Shown here: positions 8,562 to 16,954 of the stretch, piece after piece
Numbering within the stretch: the stretch's first letter is position 1
Layout: each line of letters opens with the position of its first letter
Assembly (NCBI GenBank): GCA_036269075.1
Contig: DATASX010000073.1
Coordinates: 1-64,000 of the forward strand
From: Sporichthyaceae bacterium
Lineage (GTDB): Bacteria; Actinomycetota; Actinomycetes; Sporichthyales; Sporichthyaceae
Direction of reading: 5' to 3'
DNA length: 64,000 bases
Notes under the pieces: model-generated
What the model was told of the DNA's origin: nothing
What the model saw: the letters and a program-made list of their open reading frames with translations, nothing else
Databases searched by the model: none
Position numbers and translations under genes: made by a program

Positions 8562-9092
8562 ATGACCCGCCGAGAGATCACCGCCCGGCACATAGCCGCC
8601 GGAGTCGAACTCTTCGTGCTCGCCGCAGCCCTGGCCGCCTGCGCCGCCTCCACCGGGAATTCGGCGACGGCCCCGGCCGGCAGCAACAGCGCCCCGGCCG
8701 CGAACACCGCGGGCACCGCCCCGGCCGCAGGTGGCTCGGCCTCGACCGGGTCGGGCGAGGAGAACGCACCGGACTCCGCCGCCACCGACGGCAACAGCGC
8801 CGCGGTCGACCCGGCCAACCCGACCGCGACCGCGTCGCCGGCGAGTGCGGATCTGACCATCAAGGACAACGTGGTCTCCCCGGCGAGCCTGACGGTCAGC
8901 CCCGGCGAGCACATCGCGATCGCCAACTCCGACGCCGTGGCCCACGCCCTGAGCGACGGCAAGGACAAATTGTCCAGCGGCGTGATGAAGGCCGAGAGCA
9001 GCGGGGCGCTGATCGCGCCGAAGTCCGCGGGCACCTACCGGCTGATCGACCCGAGCCATTCCGCCACCCACGTCACGCTCGTCGTGAAGTGA
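8562..9092 (+). CDS. lipoprotein with degenerate cupredoxin-like domain
   Basis: 176-residue predicted lipoprotein (lipobox ALAAC, Cys27) with a Ser/Ala/Thr-rich linker to about residue 95 and a cupredoxin-like domain at the C-terminus. Aligned with plastocyanin-type proteins, the first-ligand His is present (AHALSD), but the Cys-x2-His-x2-Met block reads YRLIDPSHSATHVTLVV: Cys is replaced by Asp and Met by Thr, so a normal type 1 copper site is not possible. A close paralogue lies at 52291. GAGAGGGG precedes the ATG. Function unknown; electron transfer by a blue copper centre is unlikely. Confidence 0.82.
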   Translation: MTRREITARHIAAGVELFVLAAALAACAASTGNSATAPAGSNSAPAANTAGTAPAAGGSASTGSGEENAPDSAATDGNSAAVDPANPTATASPASADLTIKDNVVSPASLTVSPGEHIAIANSDAVAHALSDGKDKLSSGVMKAESSGALIAPKSAGTYRLIDPSHSATHVTLVVK

Positions 9093-9126
9093 CGGTAGGT
9101 CACAAAGCCTGCTGAGCGGGGTTCCC

Positions 9127-9154
9127 GGTGGCCCGGTACTCCGGCCGGGCCACC
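9127..9154. terminator. hairpin between convergent genes
   Basis: A perfect 10-bp stem (9127-9136 with 9145-9154) with an 8-nt loop lies between the stop codons of two convergent genes and is probably bidirectional. Confidence 0.65.
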
Positions 9155-9165
9155 CGCGAGCCGGG

Positions 9166-10857
9166 TCAGTCGCCGGCGGCCCGCACTGAACGCAGGTGCG
9201 CAGTCCGCTTCGACCGCCGCCAACGCCGGGAGCTCGCGCCCGGGTCGTCGGGGTCGGCCGGACCGTCCGGGTCGTCGGACGGCGGCGCCACGGCCGGCAG
9301 CACGACGGTGCGGAAGTAGCCACCACCGGGACGCCCATCGTGGTCGGTGATCAGCGACCCGAAGTTGCCGGTGGTGATGATCCCGGCCAGCGCGCGGTGC
9401 CGGTTGAGCAGCAACCGGTCGGAGTCCGCGCCGGTGACCGATCCGTCCAGCGCCGTGTAGCGCAGCGCGCCGACCGGGTGGAAGTCGCGGTGCAGGTAGA
9501 CGCCCAACTGCTCGATGAACTCGAGGTTCCCCAGCCGGGTGCCGAAGTCCGAGCCAAGCGGCAGATGCGGGACCAGGTCGTTGCCGAACTCCAGCCGGAC
9601 GCTGTCCGGGACCAACTTCTCGTAGGCCGCGGCGAAGTCGCCGTCGCCGCTACGGGCCGCACCGAAGGTGCGCACCCTAAGGGTCCGGTGGAAGAACCGG
9701 GCGGCGACCCGCGCGGCTGCCAGCTGGGCCAACCCGCCGCCGATTCCGTGCCCGGTCAGCCAAATCGTCCCCTCCGGCCCGGCCGCGATCATCCGGACGC
9801 GGATCTGGTCGTCGAGTCGGTCCCACAACCGGTCCAGCTCGGTCACGAACCCGGCGTGCACCCGACCCGCGAACCAGCGGTGCACGATCAGGTCGGAGTC
9901 CACCGCACCGATCCACTCGGTCACCGCCGCCCGCGCGTCGGACCCCGGCTCCGGCAACGCGGACCCGAATGCCACGACCACGCCGCCGAGGGTGTTCGCG
10001 ACCAGGCAGCGAACCTCGGAGCCCCAGGCCGAGACGATCTGGGCGTCGGCCACTCCCGGCGAGGTCGAACCGATCAGGAACGCCGTGGTGGACGAGTCCG
10101 GCAACGGGCCGTCGACGGTCGCTGCGGCGGCCACGTAACAGGCACAGAGCAGGCGGGGCAGCGCGGCGCGTTCCTCCTCCGCTTCCTCGAGGACGGCCGG
10201 TGCGGGCTGCGGCGCCGGCGTGGTCAACCGCAGGACCGCAGCGACCCGGACCGGGATCTCCTCCTCGTCCTGCTCGACCTCGGCGAGGACCTCCTCGACC
10301 GGCAGGTCGAGCCCAGCCGCCCGACGGCGTGCCTTGCGCAGTGGAGACAACTTGGGTACCCGACGCCGGATCGGGCGTTGCTCGCCGGGGATCTCGCAGA
10401 TCTCGACCAGGTACTGGGCGGCCAGCCCGAGGACCACGGCGCCCAGCAGGACCAGCACCACGACCGCCGCACCGGAGTTGCGGGCCGACCCGGACCGGTT
10501 CGTGGACGTGCCCGGCAGCATCCAACTCCAGTCGAACAGCGCCAGCGCCGAGAACGCCGCCCGCACCAGCACCCCACGGCCCAACGCCGTGCGTTGCGCA
10601 GCCGGCCTGGCCCGCATCGCACTGGTCGCACCGAGCACGGTGCTAACCGCGGCCAGCAGGCAGAACAGCACGAGCCAACCGGGTGAGGTGCCGCGGGAGG
10701 CGTCAGTGGCGCCGAGTGAGGTGACCAGAGCCGCGTAGGCGCCGAGCACCTCGACCGGGATCCAGTCGAGGATCACGCGCAGGCCGTCCTCGGTCGCCCG
10801 GGAGCCGGCTGCGCCACGCGCACGCACGTGGCCCACGCCAATCCCGAATGCAGTCAT
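9166..10857 (-). CDS. class 3 lipase homologue lacking the nucleophile serine
   Basis: 563-residue protein with three or four N-terminal membrane segments (residues about 35-170) and a cytosolic or surface alpha/beta-hydrolase domain of the fungal lipase (class 3) type. The nucleophile-elbow sequence is TGHGIGGGLAQL where the family has GHSLGG: the catalytic Ser is Gly371. The Asp region (FGNDLVPHLP) and the C-terminal His region (HRDFHPVGALRY) are retained. It is therefore probably not a working lipase but a pseudoenzyme or binding protein. The ATG at 10857 is preceded by a GGGGTGGG stretch; the frame stays open further upstream across the NERD gene and that part is not real. Confidence 0.8.
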   Translation of the reverse strand: MTAFGIGVGHVRARGAAGSRATEDGLRVILDWIPVEVLGAYAALVTSLGATDASRGTSPGWLVLFCLLAAVSTVLGATSAMRARPAAQRTALGRGVLVRAAFSALALFDWSWMLPGTSTNRSGSARNSGAAVVVLVLLGAVVLGLAAQYLVEICEIPGEQRPIRRRVPKLSPLRKARRRAAGLDLPVEEVLAEVEQDEEEIPVRVAAVLRLTTPAPQPAPAVLEEAEEERAALPRLLCACYVAAAATVDGPLPDSSTTAFLIGSTSPGVADAQIVSAWGSEVRCLVANTLGGVVVAFGSALPEPGSDARAAVTEWIGAVDSDLIVHRWFAGRVHAGFVTELDRLWDRLDDQIRVRMIAAGPEGTIWLTGHGIGGGLAQLAAARVAARFFHRTLRVRTFGAARSGDGDFAAAYEKLVPDSVRLEFGNDLVPHLPLGSDFGTRLGNLEFIEQLGVYLHRDFHPVGALRYTALDGSVTGADSDRLLLNRHRALAGIITTGNFGSLITDHDGRPGGGYFRTVVLPAVAPPSDDPDGPADPDDPGASSRRWRRSKRTAHLRSVRAAGD

Positions 10858-10965
10858 CTCGAACCCACCCCGTGCCAGACCTGGTACCCGACCCCCGCGC
10901 GGGCGGCACCCCGAGATGGAACGTAATCGTGGCGACGGCGTTGGGAACCCCATCCGGGGACGGTC

Positions 10966-11922
10966 ATGACAGACGCACATGAATCCGACGCGGAAAAAAC
11001 CAATTCCCCGGGCGCGGCGCATAGTCGGCGTGCGGAAGGGAAAGACCACACGCTCAAGATCTGGCGCCCGAACGCCGACCTTTCGGTCGTGGAGCAACTC
11101 GAGGCGCACGCCGGGTCCGGGCACGGCAGACGGCGCCTGTACGTGACCACCTCGGACGGGCGAACCGTCGGTTGGGTCGACCTGCTGACCGGCCAGACAC
11201 AGCTGGACGACCCGCTGCTGTTGGAGCGGTTCGAGGCCTCCGTCGCGCAATGGCAGGCGCGCAACGGCCAACCGTTGCCTGGCCAGCGCAAGAAGGCCGA
11301 ACGCACCAGGGAATTCGGCGACCTGGCCGGGAACCTGCCCGGCGTCGCGGCCCGCGCGCACTCCCGCCGACTGCGCGCGCAGGCCCCGTTGCGGTCGTTC
11401 CTGTCCCGCCTGGTCGGCGTCCGGACGCAGGAGCGCGCCTGGCGCGTGCAGGCCGACGGCGAGGACATCGTCTGGCACGACCTCGCCCGGCTCGACACCC
11501 GCTGGCGGGTGCTGCACGCGATCCGCGTCGGCGGCGTGGACATCGATCACCTGGTGATCGGGCCCTCGGGCGTGCACACCGTCGACACCCGACATCACCC
11601 GGGCGGCCGGATCTCGGTCGCCCGCCACCACGTCCGGGTGAACAGTCGGGCGGTGGGTTGGATCCACGAGTCGCGCCGGGACGCCGAACGGGCCGGGTTG
11701 TTGTTGTCCGCCGCATCCGGATCCACGGTCGCTGTGCAGCCGATCATCGCGGTGGTCGGCGCCCGGCGGATGACCTTCCAGGAGCACCCCAAAGGGATTC
11801 TCGTCGTGCCGCACCGCGAGTTGCGTCTGCACCTGGAGAGCGAACCTCCGGTGCTGTCGGCGCGGACCGTCGACCTGCTCCACTCGGTGGCCCGCCGGCC
11901 ACAGACCTGGATCGGGCATTGA
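10966..11922 (+). CDS. NERD-domain protein
   Basis: 318-residue soluble protein. The second half (about residues 170-290) matches the nuclease-related domain: a WRVLHAIRVGG strand, then DIDHLVIGPSGVHTVDTR, where the Asp and the conserved ligand region of restriction-endonuclease-like folds sit, then an Arg/His-rich segment. The first half is charged and has no recognised domain. NERD proteins are often linked to DNA or RNA processing but few are characterised. It is divergent from the pseudo-lipase, 108 bp apart, and probably shares its promoter region. Confidence 0.72.
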   Translation: MTDAHESDAEKTNSPGAAHSRRAEGKDHTLKIWRPNADLSVVEQLEAHAGSGHGRRRLYVTTSDGRTVGWVDLLTGQTQLDDPLLLERFEASVAQWQARNGQPLPGQRKKAERTREFGDLAGNLPGVAARAHSRRLRAQAPLRSFLSRLVGVRTQERAWRVQADGEDIVWHDLARLDTRWRVLHAIRVGGVDIDHLVIGPSGVHTVDTRHHPGGRISVARHHVRVNSRAVGWIHESRRDAERAGLLLSAASGSTVAVQPIIAVVGARRMTFQEHPKGILVVPHRELRLHLESEPPVLSARTVDLLHSVARRPQTWIGH

Positions 11923-11939
11923 TCTGACGTGACGTCAGG
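11923..11939. promoter_or_regulatory. TCTGACG-N3-CGTCAGG palindrome
   Basis: Near-perfect inverted repeat with 3-bp spacer TGA, beginning one base after the NERD stop codon. It belongs to the same motif set as 6374, 36809 and 55035. Its 3' position makes an operator role less sure; it could be part of the promoter of the gene at 12069. Confidence 0.35.
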
Positions 11940-12068
11940 ATCGGGACGAGGGGTCGGCACCGCGTAGCGATTAGCTGATTCGGCGTACGGATCGCGTCAG
12001 GACGGCTGTGCAGCGGGCCTCGGGCGGGTTGCATCGGATCAGCAACTGCTTCCCTACCGGGAGTCCCG

Positions 12069-12431
12069 ATGCCGAACGATCCGACCGCTCCGGGCCGCTC
12101 CGTGGCGCCCACGCCGCTGTTCGTACCGGTGCGGTACCGCAGCCAATCGCTGTCCCTGCGCCTGTTCGCGACCCGGATGGGCGGCCGTACCGCGGTCGCC
12201 TTCAGCACGCGGGAGCGACTCCTCGGCCTGCTCGGACCCGGCCAGGCCTGGGTCCGACTGACCGACGCCGCGGTGCGCGGGCTGACCCGACCCATCGGCG
12301 TCACAGAACTGATGGTCGACCCGGTGCTGATCGCCGCACCGCCCGGACCCGGGCGGGGGAAGACGATCGCGGCAGTGGCCGAGGTCTGTGTCGTGCCTGC
12401 GGTGCCCGGCGACGCGGCGGTCGTGGCCTGA
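12069..12431 (+). CDS. small SseB-like protein
   Basis: 120-residue protein resembling the SseB N-terminal domain family, with TPLFVPVRY near the start, a central GRTAVAFSTRERLLGLLG segment and an LMVDPVLIA strand. Such proteins occur widely in actinomycetes as small regulators or chaperone-like proteins, and no biochemical role is established. It lies 27 bp upstream of the lysA-like gene on the same strand, so the two may be cotranscribed. The ribosome site is weak. Confidence 0.6.
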   Translation: MPNDPTAPGRSVAPTPLFVPVRYRSQSLSLRLFATRMGGRTAVAFSTRERLLGLLGPGQAWVRLTDAAVRGLTRPIGVTELMVDPVLIAAPPGPGRGKTIAAVAEVCVVPAVPGDAAVVA

Positions 12432-12458
12432 CCGAAGCGAGGAGACCAGGAGAACCCG

Positions 12459-13805
12459 GTGAAAACGTTGACCCATCGGAGTCCGCCGACCGACCAGGCG
12501 CCGGGCGCACGACGGCTCGGCCTACCCTGGCCTGCCGGCGCGATGTGCACCGACGGTGCACTGCAACTGGGCGGGGTGGACGTCGCCGAACTGGTGGAGC
12601 GCTACGGCACACCGATCTACGTCCTCGACGAGAACGAGTTCCGGGCCCGCGCCCGGCGCTACCGGCAGCTGTTCCCACAGGCCCGGATCCATTACGCCGC
12701 AAAGGCTTTCCTCTGCCGGGAGGTGGCCCGCTGGGCGCAGTCCGAGGGGCTCGGGATCGATGTGTGCTCGCTGGGCGAGCTGACCGTCGCGTTGGCCGCC
12801 GGGATCGCTCCGGGGGACCTGATCCTGCACGGCAACGCCAAGAGCCCCGAGGAACTCGCCGAGGCAGTGCGCGTGGGCGTCGGGCGGATCGTGCTCGACG
12901 ACCTGTCCGAGGTCCAGCGCATCGCCGCGTTGGTTCCGCGCAATCAGCAGCAGGCGGTGCTGATCCGCGTCGTGCCGGGCGTGTCCGCCGGCGCTCATGC
13001 CGCGGTGCGTACCGGCGTCCAAGCAGCGCAGTTCGGCCTCTCGACGCACGACGGTTCTGCCGAGGAGGCCGTGCGTCGGGTCCTCGAGCAGCCTCGACTT
13101 CTCCTGGCGGGCCTGCATTGCCACCTCGGTTCGCAGATCACCGGCGTGACCCCGTACCTGCAGGCGATCGACGAATTGACCCGTGTGCTCGCGGTGCTGC
13201 GGGACCGGCACGCAGTGCACCTGCCGGAGTTGAACATCGGCGGCGGCCACGCGGTGGCCTATCGGCGCGATGACCCGGAGCTGGACCTGGACCGGTTCGC
13301 CAGGTCGGTGCCACAACGCCTCGCGCAGCGATGCGAGCAGTTCGGCCTGCCGGTTCCGCAACTGGTTCTCGAGCCGGGACGGGCGATCGCCGGGCCGTCG
13401 GCGATAGCGGTGTACCGGGTACTCGCGGTCAAGATTCGCAAGGGCGGACGTCGGTTCGCGGCGGTCGACGGCGGCATGAGCGACAACCCGCGCCCGGCGT
13501 TGTACGGCGTGCGTTACACAGTGCGCCACCTCGGGCGGTCGGACAGCGGGAACCTGCTCCCGACTGCAGTCGTCGGCCGGCACTGCGAGACGGGCGACGT
13601 GATCAACGACCGGGCCAACCTGCCTGCCGACCTGCACCCCGGGGACCTGCTGAGCACCCCGGTGGCCGGTGCGTACCACCGCTCGATGGCCTCGACGTAC
13701 AACCTCGTCGGCCGGCCCCCAGTAATAGCCGTCCGCGACGGAGCACATCGAGTGCTGATCCGCCGCGAGACCGTGGCCGATCTGCTCGCCCAGGACGAGG
13801 ACTGA
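12459..13805 (+). CDS. lysA: diaminopimelate decarboxylase (LysA)
   Basis: 448-residue PLP-dependent fold III decarboxylase, the last step of lysine synthesis from meso-diaminopimelate. Visible are the PLP lysine in HYAAKAFLC (Lys82), HCHLGSQI, the phosphate-binding GGG, EPGRAI, DGGMSDNPRP and the active-site CETGD that completes the partner subunit's site. The length matches mycobacterial LysA. The GTG start has AGGAG about 15 nt upstream and a second purine run nearer. It does not sit next to homoserine or threonine genes. A paralogue acting on a related D-amino acid centre remains possible. Confidence 0.9.
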   Translation: MKTLTHRSPPTDQAPGARRLGLPWPAGAMCTDGALQLGGVDVAELVERYGTPIYVLDENEFRARARRYRQLFPQARIHYAAKAFLCREVARWAQSEGLGIDVCSLGELTVALAAGIAPGDLILHGNAKSPEELAEAVRVGVGRIVLDDLSEVQRIAALVPRNQQQAVLIRVVPGVSAGAHAAVRTGVQAAQFGLSTHDGSAEEAVRRVLEQPRLLLAGLHCHLGSQITGVTPYLQAIDELTRVLAVLRDRHAVHLPELNIGGGHAVAYRRDDPELDLDRFARSVPQRLAQRCEQFGLPVPQLVLEPGRAIAGPSAIAVYRVLAVKIRKGGRRFAAVDGGMSDNPRPALYGVRYTVRHLGRSDSGNLLPTAVVGRHCETGDVINDRANLPADLHPGDLLSTPVAGAYHRSMASTYNLVGRPPVIAVRDGAHRVLIRRETVADLLAQDED

Positions 13806-14018
13806 GCAATTGTCGATCTTCCTGACGGGAGGTCAGAAGTCGATAAATCCTGGCTCCGGCACCCGTCGCGGCTGAGCGGCTTCTCAGATTCGGGTGATTT
13901 GCCCGGGTTCTTTACTGTGTGCGGACTAATTTTGCGCGCCGACATGTGCGAGCGCTGGCCATCAGCTGGGGCATGTGCGACTGTCGTCACCTGCCGCTGG
14001 CGTTTTGGGGGTCCCGGG

Positions 14019-15023
14019 ATGGGTTTGCGAGCGGTATCGCGATTCGGGTGCGCTGCCGCGTTGCTCGTCGCCACGGCCTGGTCCGGAACGGCGACCGCCG
14101 CGGCCGATGCATCGAGCGCCAGCTCCCGAGCCGTGGTCGAGTTCGCGACGACCTCGCCGCACGGCGCCCCGAGCGGTATCGCCTTCGGCAGCGACCGCAC
14201 CATGTGGTTCACCGAGGAACTCGGCGGCCGGCTCGCCACGATCGACCCGTGGACCCACCGGGTCGACGAGTACCCGCTGGCGATCCCGTTCGCCTCGCCC
14301 CGGCAGATCACGGCCGGCCCGGACAAGCACATGTGGTTCACCGACGTCGGTACGAACGCGATCGGGCGCATCGATCCGCACACCCACGTCGCGACGGAGT
14401 TCCCGGTCGCCGGGGCACAGAAGCCGTTGTCGATCGCCGCGGGCCGCGACGGCGCGATGTGGTTCACCGAGCCGTTCGCCGACCACATCGGCCGCATCGA
14501 CCCGACCACGCACGTGATCACCGAACTTCCCGTCTCGCCGGCCGGCGGCACCGGGCCGCTCGAGCTGACAGCGGCCGGCGACTACCTCTGGTTCACTCAG
14601 CAGACCGGCGGCAAGATCGGGCGCATCGACACCCGGACCCGGCAGATCACCGCGTTCGCGCTGCCGGACGCGGCGGTGACCCCGTACGGGATCACGCCCG
14701 CGTCGGACGGCTCGTTGTGGTTCACGGATTTCGTCGGACAGGCGATCTGGCGGCTCGACCCGGTGACGGGCGACTCGAAGCGCTACCCGTTGGCCCCGCA
14801 GAGCGACCCCACCGGGATCCTCGTCGGGCCGGACGGCGCGATGTGGTTCACCGAGTTCGGCACCGACCAGATCGGGCGCATCGACCCGACCACCGGAGCG
14901 CTGAAGGAGTTCCAGACCCCGACGCACGGCAGCGCTCCGGACGGCATCACCGCCGGCCCGGACCGGGCGTTGTGGTTCACCGAGTTCGGCGGGAGCAAGA
15001 TCGGGCACATCCGCCTCGACTGA
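14019..15023 (+). CDS. secreted virginiamycin B lyase-like beta-propeller
   Basis: 334-residue exported protein: signal peptide in residues 1-30, then about seven repeats of 40-45 residues, each carrying MWFTE/LWFT and IGRID-type motifs, the pattern of the Vgb (streptogramin B lyase) propeller. Characterised Vgb enzymes are cytoplasmic and linearise streptogramin B, whereas this one has a clear signal peptide, so it may be another secreted propeller (sugar or ester lyase, or a binding protein). The ATG at 14019 is preferred because it starts the signal peptide; 40 upstream codons in frame lack a plausible leader. Confidence 0.78.
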   Translation: MGLRAVSRFGCAAALLVATAWSGTATAAADASSASSRAVVEFATTSPHGAPSGIAFGSDRTMWFTEELGGRLATIDPWTHRVDEYPLAIPFASPRQITAGPDKHMWFTDVGTNAIGRIDPHTHVATEFPVAGAQKPLSIAAGRDGAMWFTEPFADHIGRIDPTTHVITELPVSPAGGTGPLELTAAGDYLWFTQQTGGKIGRIDTRTRQITAFALPDAAVTPYGITPASDGSLWFTDFVGQAIWRLDPVTGDSKRYPLAPQSDPTGILVGPDGAMWFTEFGTDQIGRIDPTTGALKEFQTPTHGSAPDGITAGPDRALWFTEFGGSKIGHIRLD

Positions 15024-15063
15024 ATTCCGGTCATCCTGCGGTTCAAACGTGAAATACCTGTAA

Positions 15064-15087
15064 GTTCTGCTGATCCTCACCGGGTAG
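15064..15087 (+). promoter_or_regulatory. candidate SigF/SigB-type promoter
   Basis: GTTC, 14 bases, then GGGTAG, close to the actinobacterial stress-sigma pattern GNNT-N14-16-GGGTA. Transcription would start about 45 bp before the STAS gene. This fits the sigma factor encoded at 21077 but is a visual match only. Confidence 0.4.
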
Positions 15088-15139
15088 TCATGAAAACCGG
15101 TTCCGGCGGGTCCCGCCGGAGGGAGGAGCAGCCGAACTA

Positions 15140-15505
15140 ATGACCTTCGACCCGGCGGACACCCGTCTACGTATCCGGCACGGCCCGTCCGGTGAGGTAC
15201 TGGTGGCGGGCTCGGTGGATCTGAGCGGTGCCCGCGCGCTGCGCCGTGAGCTGACGGCAGCAGCCGCCAGGCACCGACCGCTGGTCGTGGACCTGACCGC
15301 TGTCCAACTGCTGCAGAGCGTCGGGGTCGCGGTGCTGCACGACCTGGCCGACCACGGCCTGGTGCTGCGGACCCGGACTGGCTCGGCAGTCGCCTCGGTC
15401 ATCCGGATCACCGGCCTGATCCATGTCGCGTCGATCGAGTTCGTCGAACCGGAGCAGGCCTGCGACGGCACGCATCGGCCGCCGGAGCCTGCGGGCGAGG
15501 CCTGA
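15140..15505 (+). CDS. STAS-domain anti-sigma factor antagonist-like protein
   Basis: 121-residue single STAS domain, the fold of SpoIIAA/RsbV proteins that bind and release anti-sigma kinases. The strand-helix pattern is present: VLVAGSVDLSGARALRREL, LVVDLTAVQLLQSVGVAVL (the Ser in LLQS is the expected phosphorylation position, with Gln in place of Asp before it), then a VIRITGL helix. A strong GGAGGGAGGA site precedes the ATG. It has a stress-sigma-like promoter and belongs functionally with the partner-switching block at 18-22 kb. Confidence 0.8.
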   Translation: MTFDPADTRLRIRHGPSGEVLVAGSVDLSGARALRRELTAAAARHRPLVVDLTAVQLLQSVGVAVLHDLADHGLVLRTRTGSAVASVIRITGLIHVASIEFVEPEQACDGTHRPPEPAGEA

Positions 15506-15534
15506 ACCCGGGGAAACTGAACGCGCCCGGATCG

Positions 15535-15750
15535 ATGACAGGCAACGCCGCTCCTCCGACGAAACCCGAGAGCACCCCGATCCGGGCGCGCTCGACCGGC
15601 CGCTGTCTCGCCCGGGCACATCGCCACCCGCCGCCTTTTCGACCGGCGCTCGAGCCGACCACGGCACGTTCGGATGACTTGCCCGAAACGGCTCAGGCAT
15701 GCCTGTCCAGCGCCGATCCCGGACATCTGCTCGACGAGCTCGCGCTGTAA
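15535..15750 (+). CDS. possible small protein, unknown
   Basis: 71 codons of Pro/Arg/Ala-rich sequence with no recognisable domain, starting 29 bp after the STAS gene. Support: good third-position GC over part of the frame and a strong hairpin 6 nt after the stop. Against: atypical composition and no clear ribosome site. It may simply be the 3' untranslated region of the STAS mRNA. Confidence 0.25.
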   Translation: MTGNAAPPTKPESTPIRARSTGRCLARAHRHPPPFRPALEPTTARSDDLPETAQACLSSADPGHLLDELAL

Positions 15751-15756
15751 TGCGGT

Positions 15757-15799
15757 GGTCGACCGCGGCTGCGCCCCCGGAGCCCGGCCGCGGTCGACC
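15757..15799. terminator. strong hairpin
   Basis: A perfect 13-bp stem (15757-15769 with 15787-15799) with a 17-nt loop. It insulates the STAS transcript from the iron-boxed genes that begin just downstream. Confidence 0.7.
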
Positions 15800-15813
15800 G
15801 GCTGCAGTCTAGT

Positions 15814-15832
15814 TTAGGTAAGGCTTACCTTT
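15814..15832. promoter_or_regulatory. IdeR/DtxR-type iron box
   Basis: TTAGGTAAGGCTTACCTTT matches the actinobacterial DtxR/IdeR consensus (TWAGGTWAGSCTWACCTWA) at nearly every position and forms 7-bp inverted arms around a central G. It lies directly upstream of the two small genes at 15917 and 16111, predicting repression when iron is plentiful. Confidence 0.75.
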
Positions 15833-15916
15833 GCAACATGACGTGCCTCGCCCGCACCGATCCTGCTGGTACCGCCGGGGCCGACCGCCGAGACGATCCG
15901 CCGCGCACCGACCGAG

Positions 15917-16114
15917 ATGTTGCTGGAGGGCCTGGCCCGCTGCGTCGCCGACGACGGGGGCTTGCGCAGCCACGCCCTGCTGGAGATCAGAGGGGCGGTG
16001 CGACCTCTGCCGGGCGACCGACGGGGCCCCGCCGCGGTGGCCCTCTACGACAACCTGGGCCGCGAGGAACTGCTCGACGCCGTGGTCGACCACGAGTGGC
16101 GCTTGTGGAGGTGA
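15917..16114 (+). CDS. small iron-boxed protein, upstream member of a coupled pair
   Basis: 65-residue acidic protein with no recognised domain. The reading frame is supported by strong third-position GC. The start is uncertain: ATG 15917 is the first ATG, but coding-like codon use continues upstream to about 15845 without an ATG or GTG. An ATG at 15838 exists in another frame, with poorer codon use until 16111. The stop overlaps the GTG of the next gene (GTGA), so translation is coupled. The iron box 85 bp upstream suggests a role in iron limitation. Confidence 0.45.
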   Translation: MLLEGLARCVADDGGLRSHALLEIRGAVRPLPGDRRGPAAVALYDNLGREELLDAVVDHEWRLWR

Positions 16115-16473
16115 TTGCTCGGACGGCCCTGTGGCACCTGCCGCAGGCCTGCGTCCCGGTCGATCTGGCCGAGGTCGCGCAGGCCCGGATCGACGAGGTC
16201 CTGCGCCACTCCTCGCGGGTGTGCCCGCGCCTGAACCTGGACCACGCGGAGATTGCCGAGGCGGTGGCCGGCGAGCCGGCCTGGTTCGTCGAGGTCGATC
16301 GTTTCGGGGCGACCCTGGGTCTGCACGACCGGCTGGACGAGGTACTCCGCGTGCACGTGCACCGGCCCTGCGAGACGCTCCAGGACCTGCACGTCGCGAT
16401 CGCGCACAGCCCGTTGCCGCGTCCGGCCCCGGCGGCGGAGGGGGTGCTCCCGGCCCGGCGCCGGCACGGCTGA
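16111..16473 (+). CDS. small iron-boxed protein, downstream member
   Basis: 120-residue protein; its GTG overlaps the stop of the previous gene and has TGGAG just before it. Residues 1-95 have normal protein-like composition, with a helical LAEVAQARIDEVLRHS segment, VCPRLNLDHAEIAEAV, and three Cys and several His (CVPVD, VCPRL, HRPCETLQDLH) that could bind a metal. The last 25 residues are Pro/Arg-rich. I do not recognise the family. The pair could alternatively be one protein split by a frameshift in the sequence. Confidence 0.5.
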   Translation: MIARTALWHLPQACVPVDLAEVAQARIDEVLRHSSRVCPRLNLDHAEIAEAVAGEPAWFVEVDRFGATLGLHDRLDEVLRVHVHRPCETLQDLHVAIAHSPLPRPAPAAEGVLPARRRHG

Positions 16474-16479
16474 GAACCG

Positions 16480-16908
16480 TCAGGGCAGGCGGACGACCCC
16501 GATGAAGAAGTCGTCGATCTGGCGCACGACGCTGATGAACTGCTCGAAGTCGACCGGCTTGGTGACGTAGGCGTTGGCGTGCAGCCGGTAGCTGCCGACG
16601 ACGTCGTCGTGAGCGCCGGAGGTGGTCAGCACCACAACCGGGATCAGGCTCAGGTCCGGGTCGGCCTTGATCTCGGCGAGCACCTCGCGCCCGTCCTTAC
16701 GGGGCAGGTTCAGGTCGAGCAGGATCAGGCCCGGGCGGGTGGCGCCTTCGTAGGGCCCCTCGCGGCGCAGGTACGCCAGGGCCTCGACCCCGTCGTTGAC
16801 CACGGTCAGGTTGTTGCGGATCTTGTGGTCGGTAAAGGCCTCCTGAGTCATCAGGACGTCGCCCGGGTCGTCCTCGACCAGCAGGACCTCGATCAGCTCA
16901 CCCACCAT
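16480..16908 (-). CDS. single-domain response regulator (Rcp1-like)
   Basis: 142-residue receiver domain without an output domain. The phosphoacceptor Asp65 lies in [13 protein letters not shown], the acidic pair is in VEDDPGD, and the Thr/Ser and Lys switch residues are in LTTSG and VTKPVD. This subtype is found with phytochrome-like or CHASE3 kinases. It is the last gene of a minus-strand operon (PP2C phosphatase, kinase, regulator) and would pass the kinase signal by protein contact. ATG at 16908, 46 bp after the kinase stop. Confidence 0.9.
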   Translation of the reverse strand: MVGELIEVLLVEDDPGDVLMTQEAFTDHKIRNNLTVVNDGVEALAYLRREGPYEGATRPGLILLDLNLPRKDGREVLAEIKADPDLSLIPVVVLTTSGAHDDVVGSYRLHANAYVTKPVDFEQFISVVRQIDDFFIGVVRLP

Positions 16909-16954
16909 GGTTCTCCGTTCCGTTGCGCGACTCGGCCCTAGCAGGCTCTGCCGA

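Noticed and set aside
10858-11919. Extension of the lipase homologue frame to 917 residues
   Set aside because: It is antisense to the NERD gene and lacks domain content; the ATG at 10857 is the natural start.
15838-16110. A frame starting at ATG 15838 right after the iron box and continuing into the 16111 gene
   Set aside because: Its codon use is poor in the first part; the neighbouring frame from 15917 has much better third-position GC and ends with a GTGA overlap at 16111, so two coupled genes fit better. A frameshift cannot be fully excluded.
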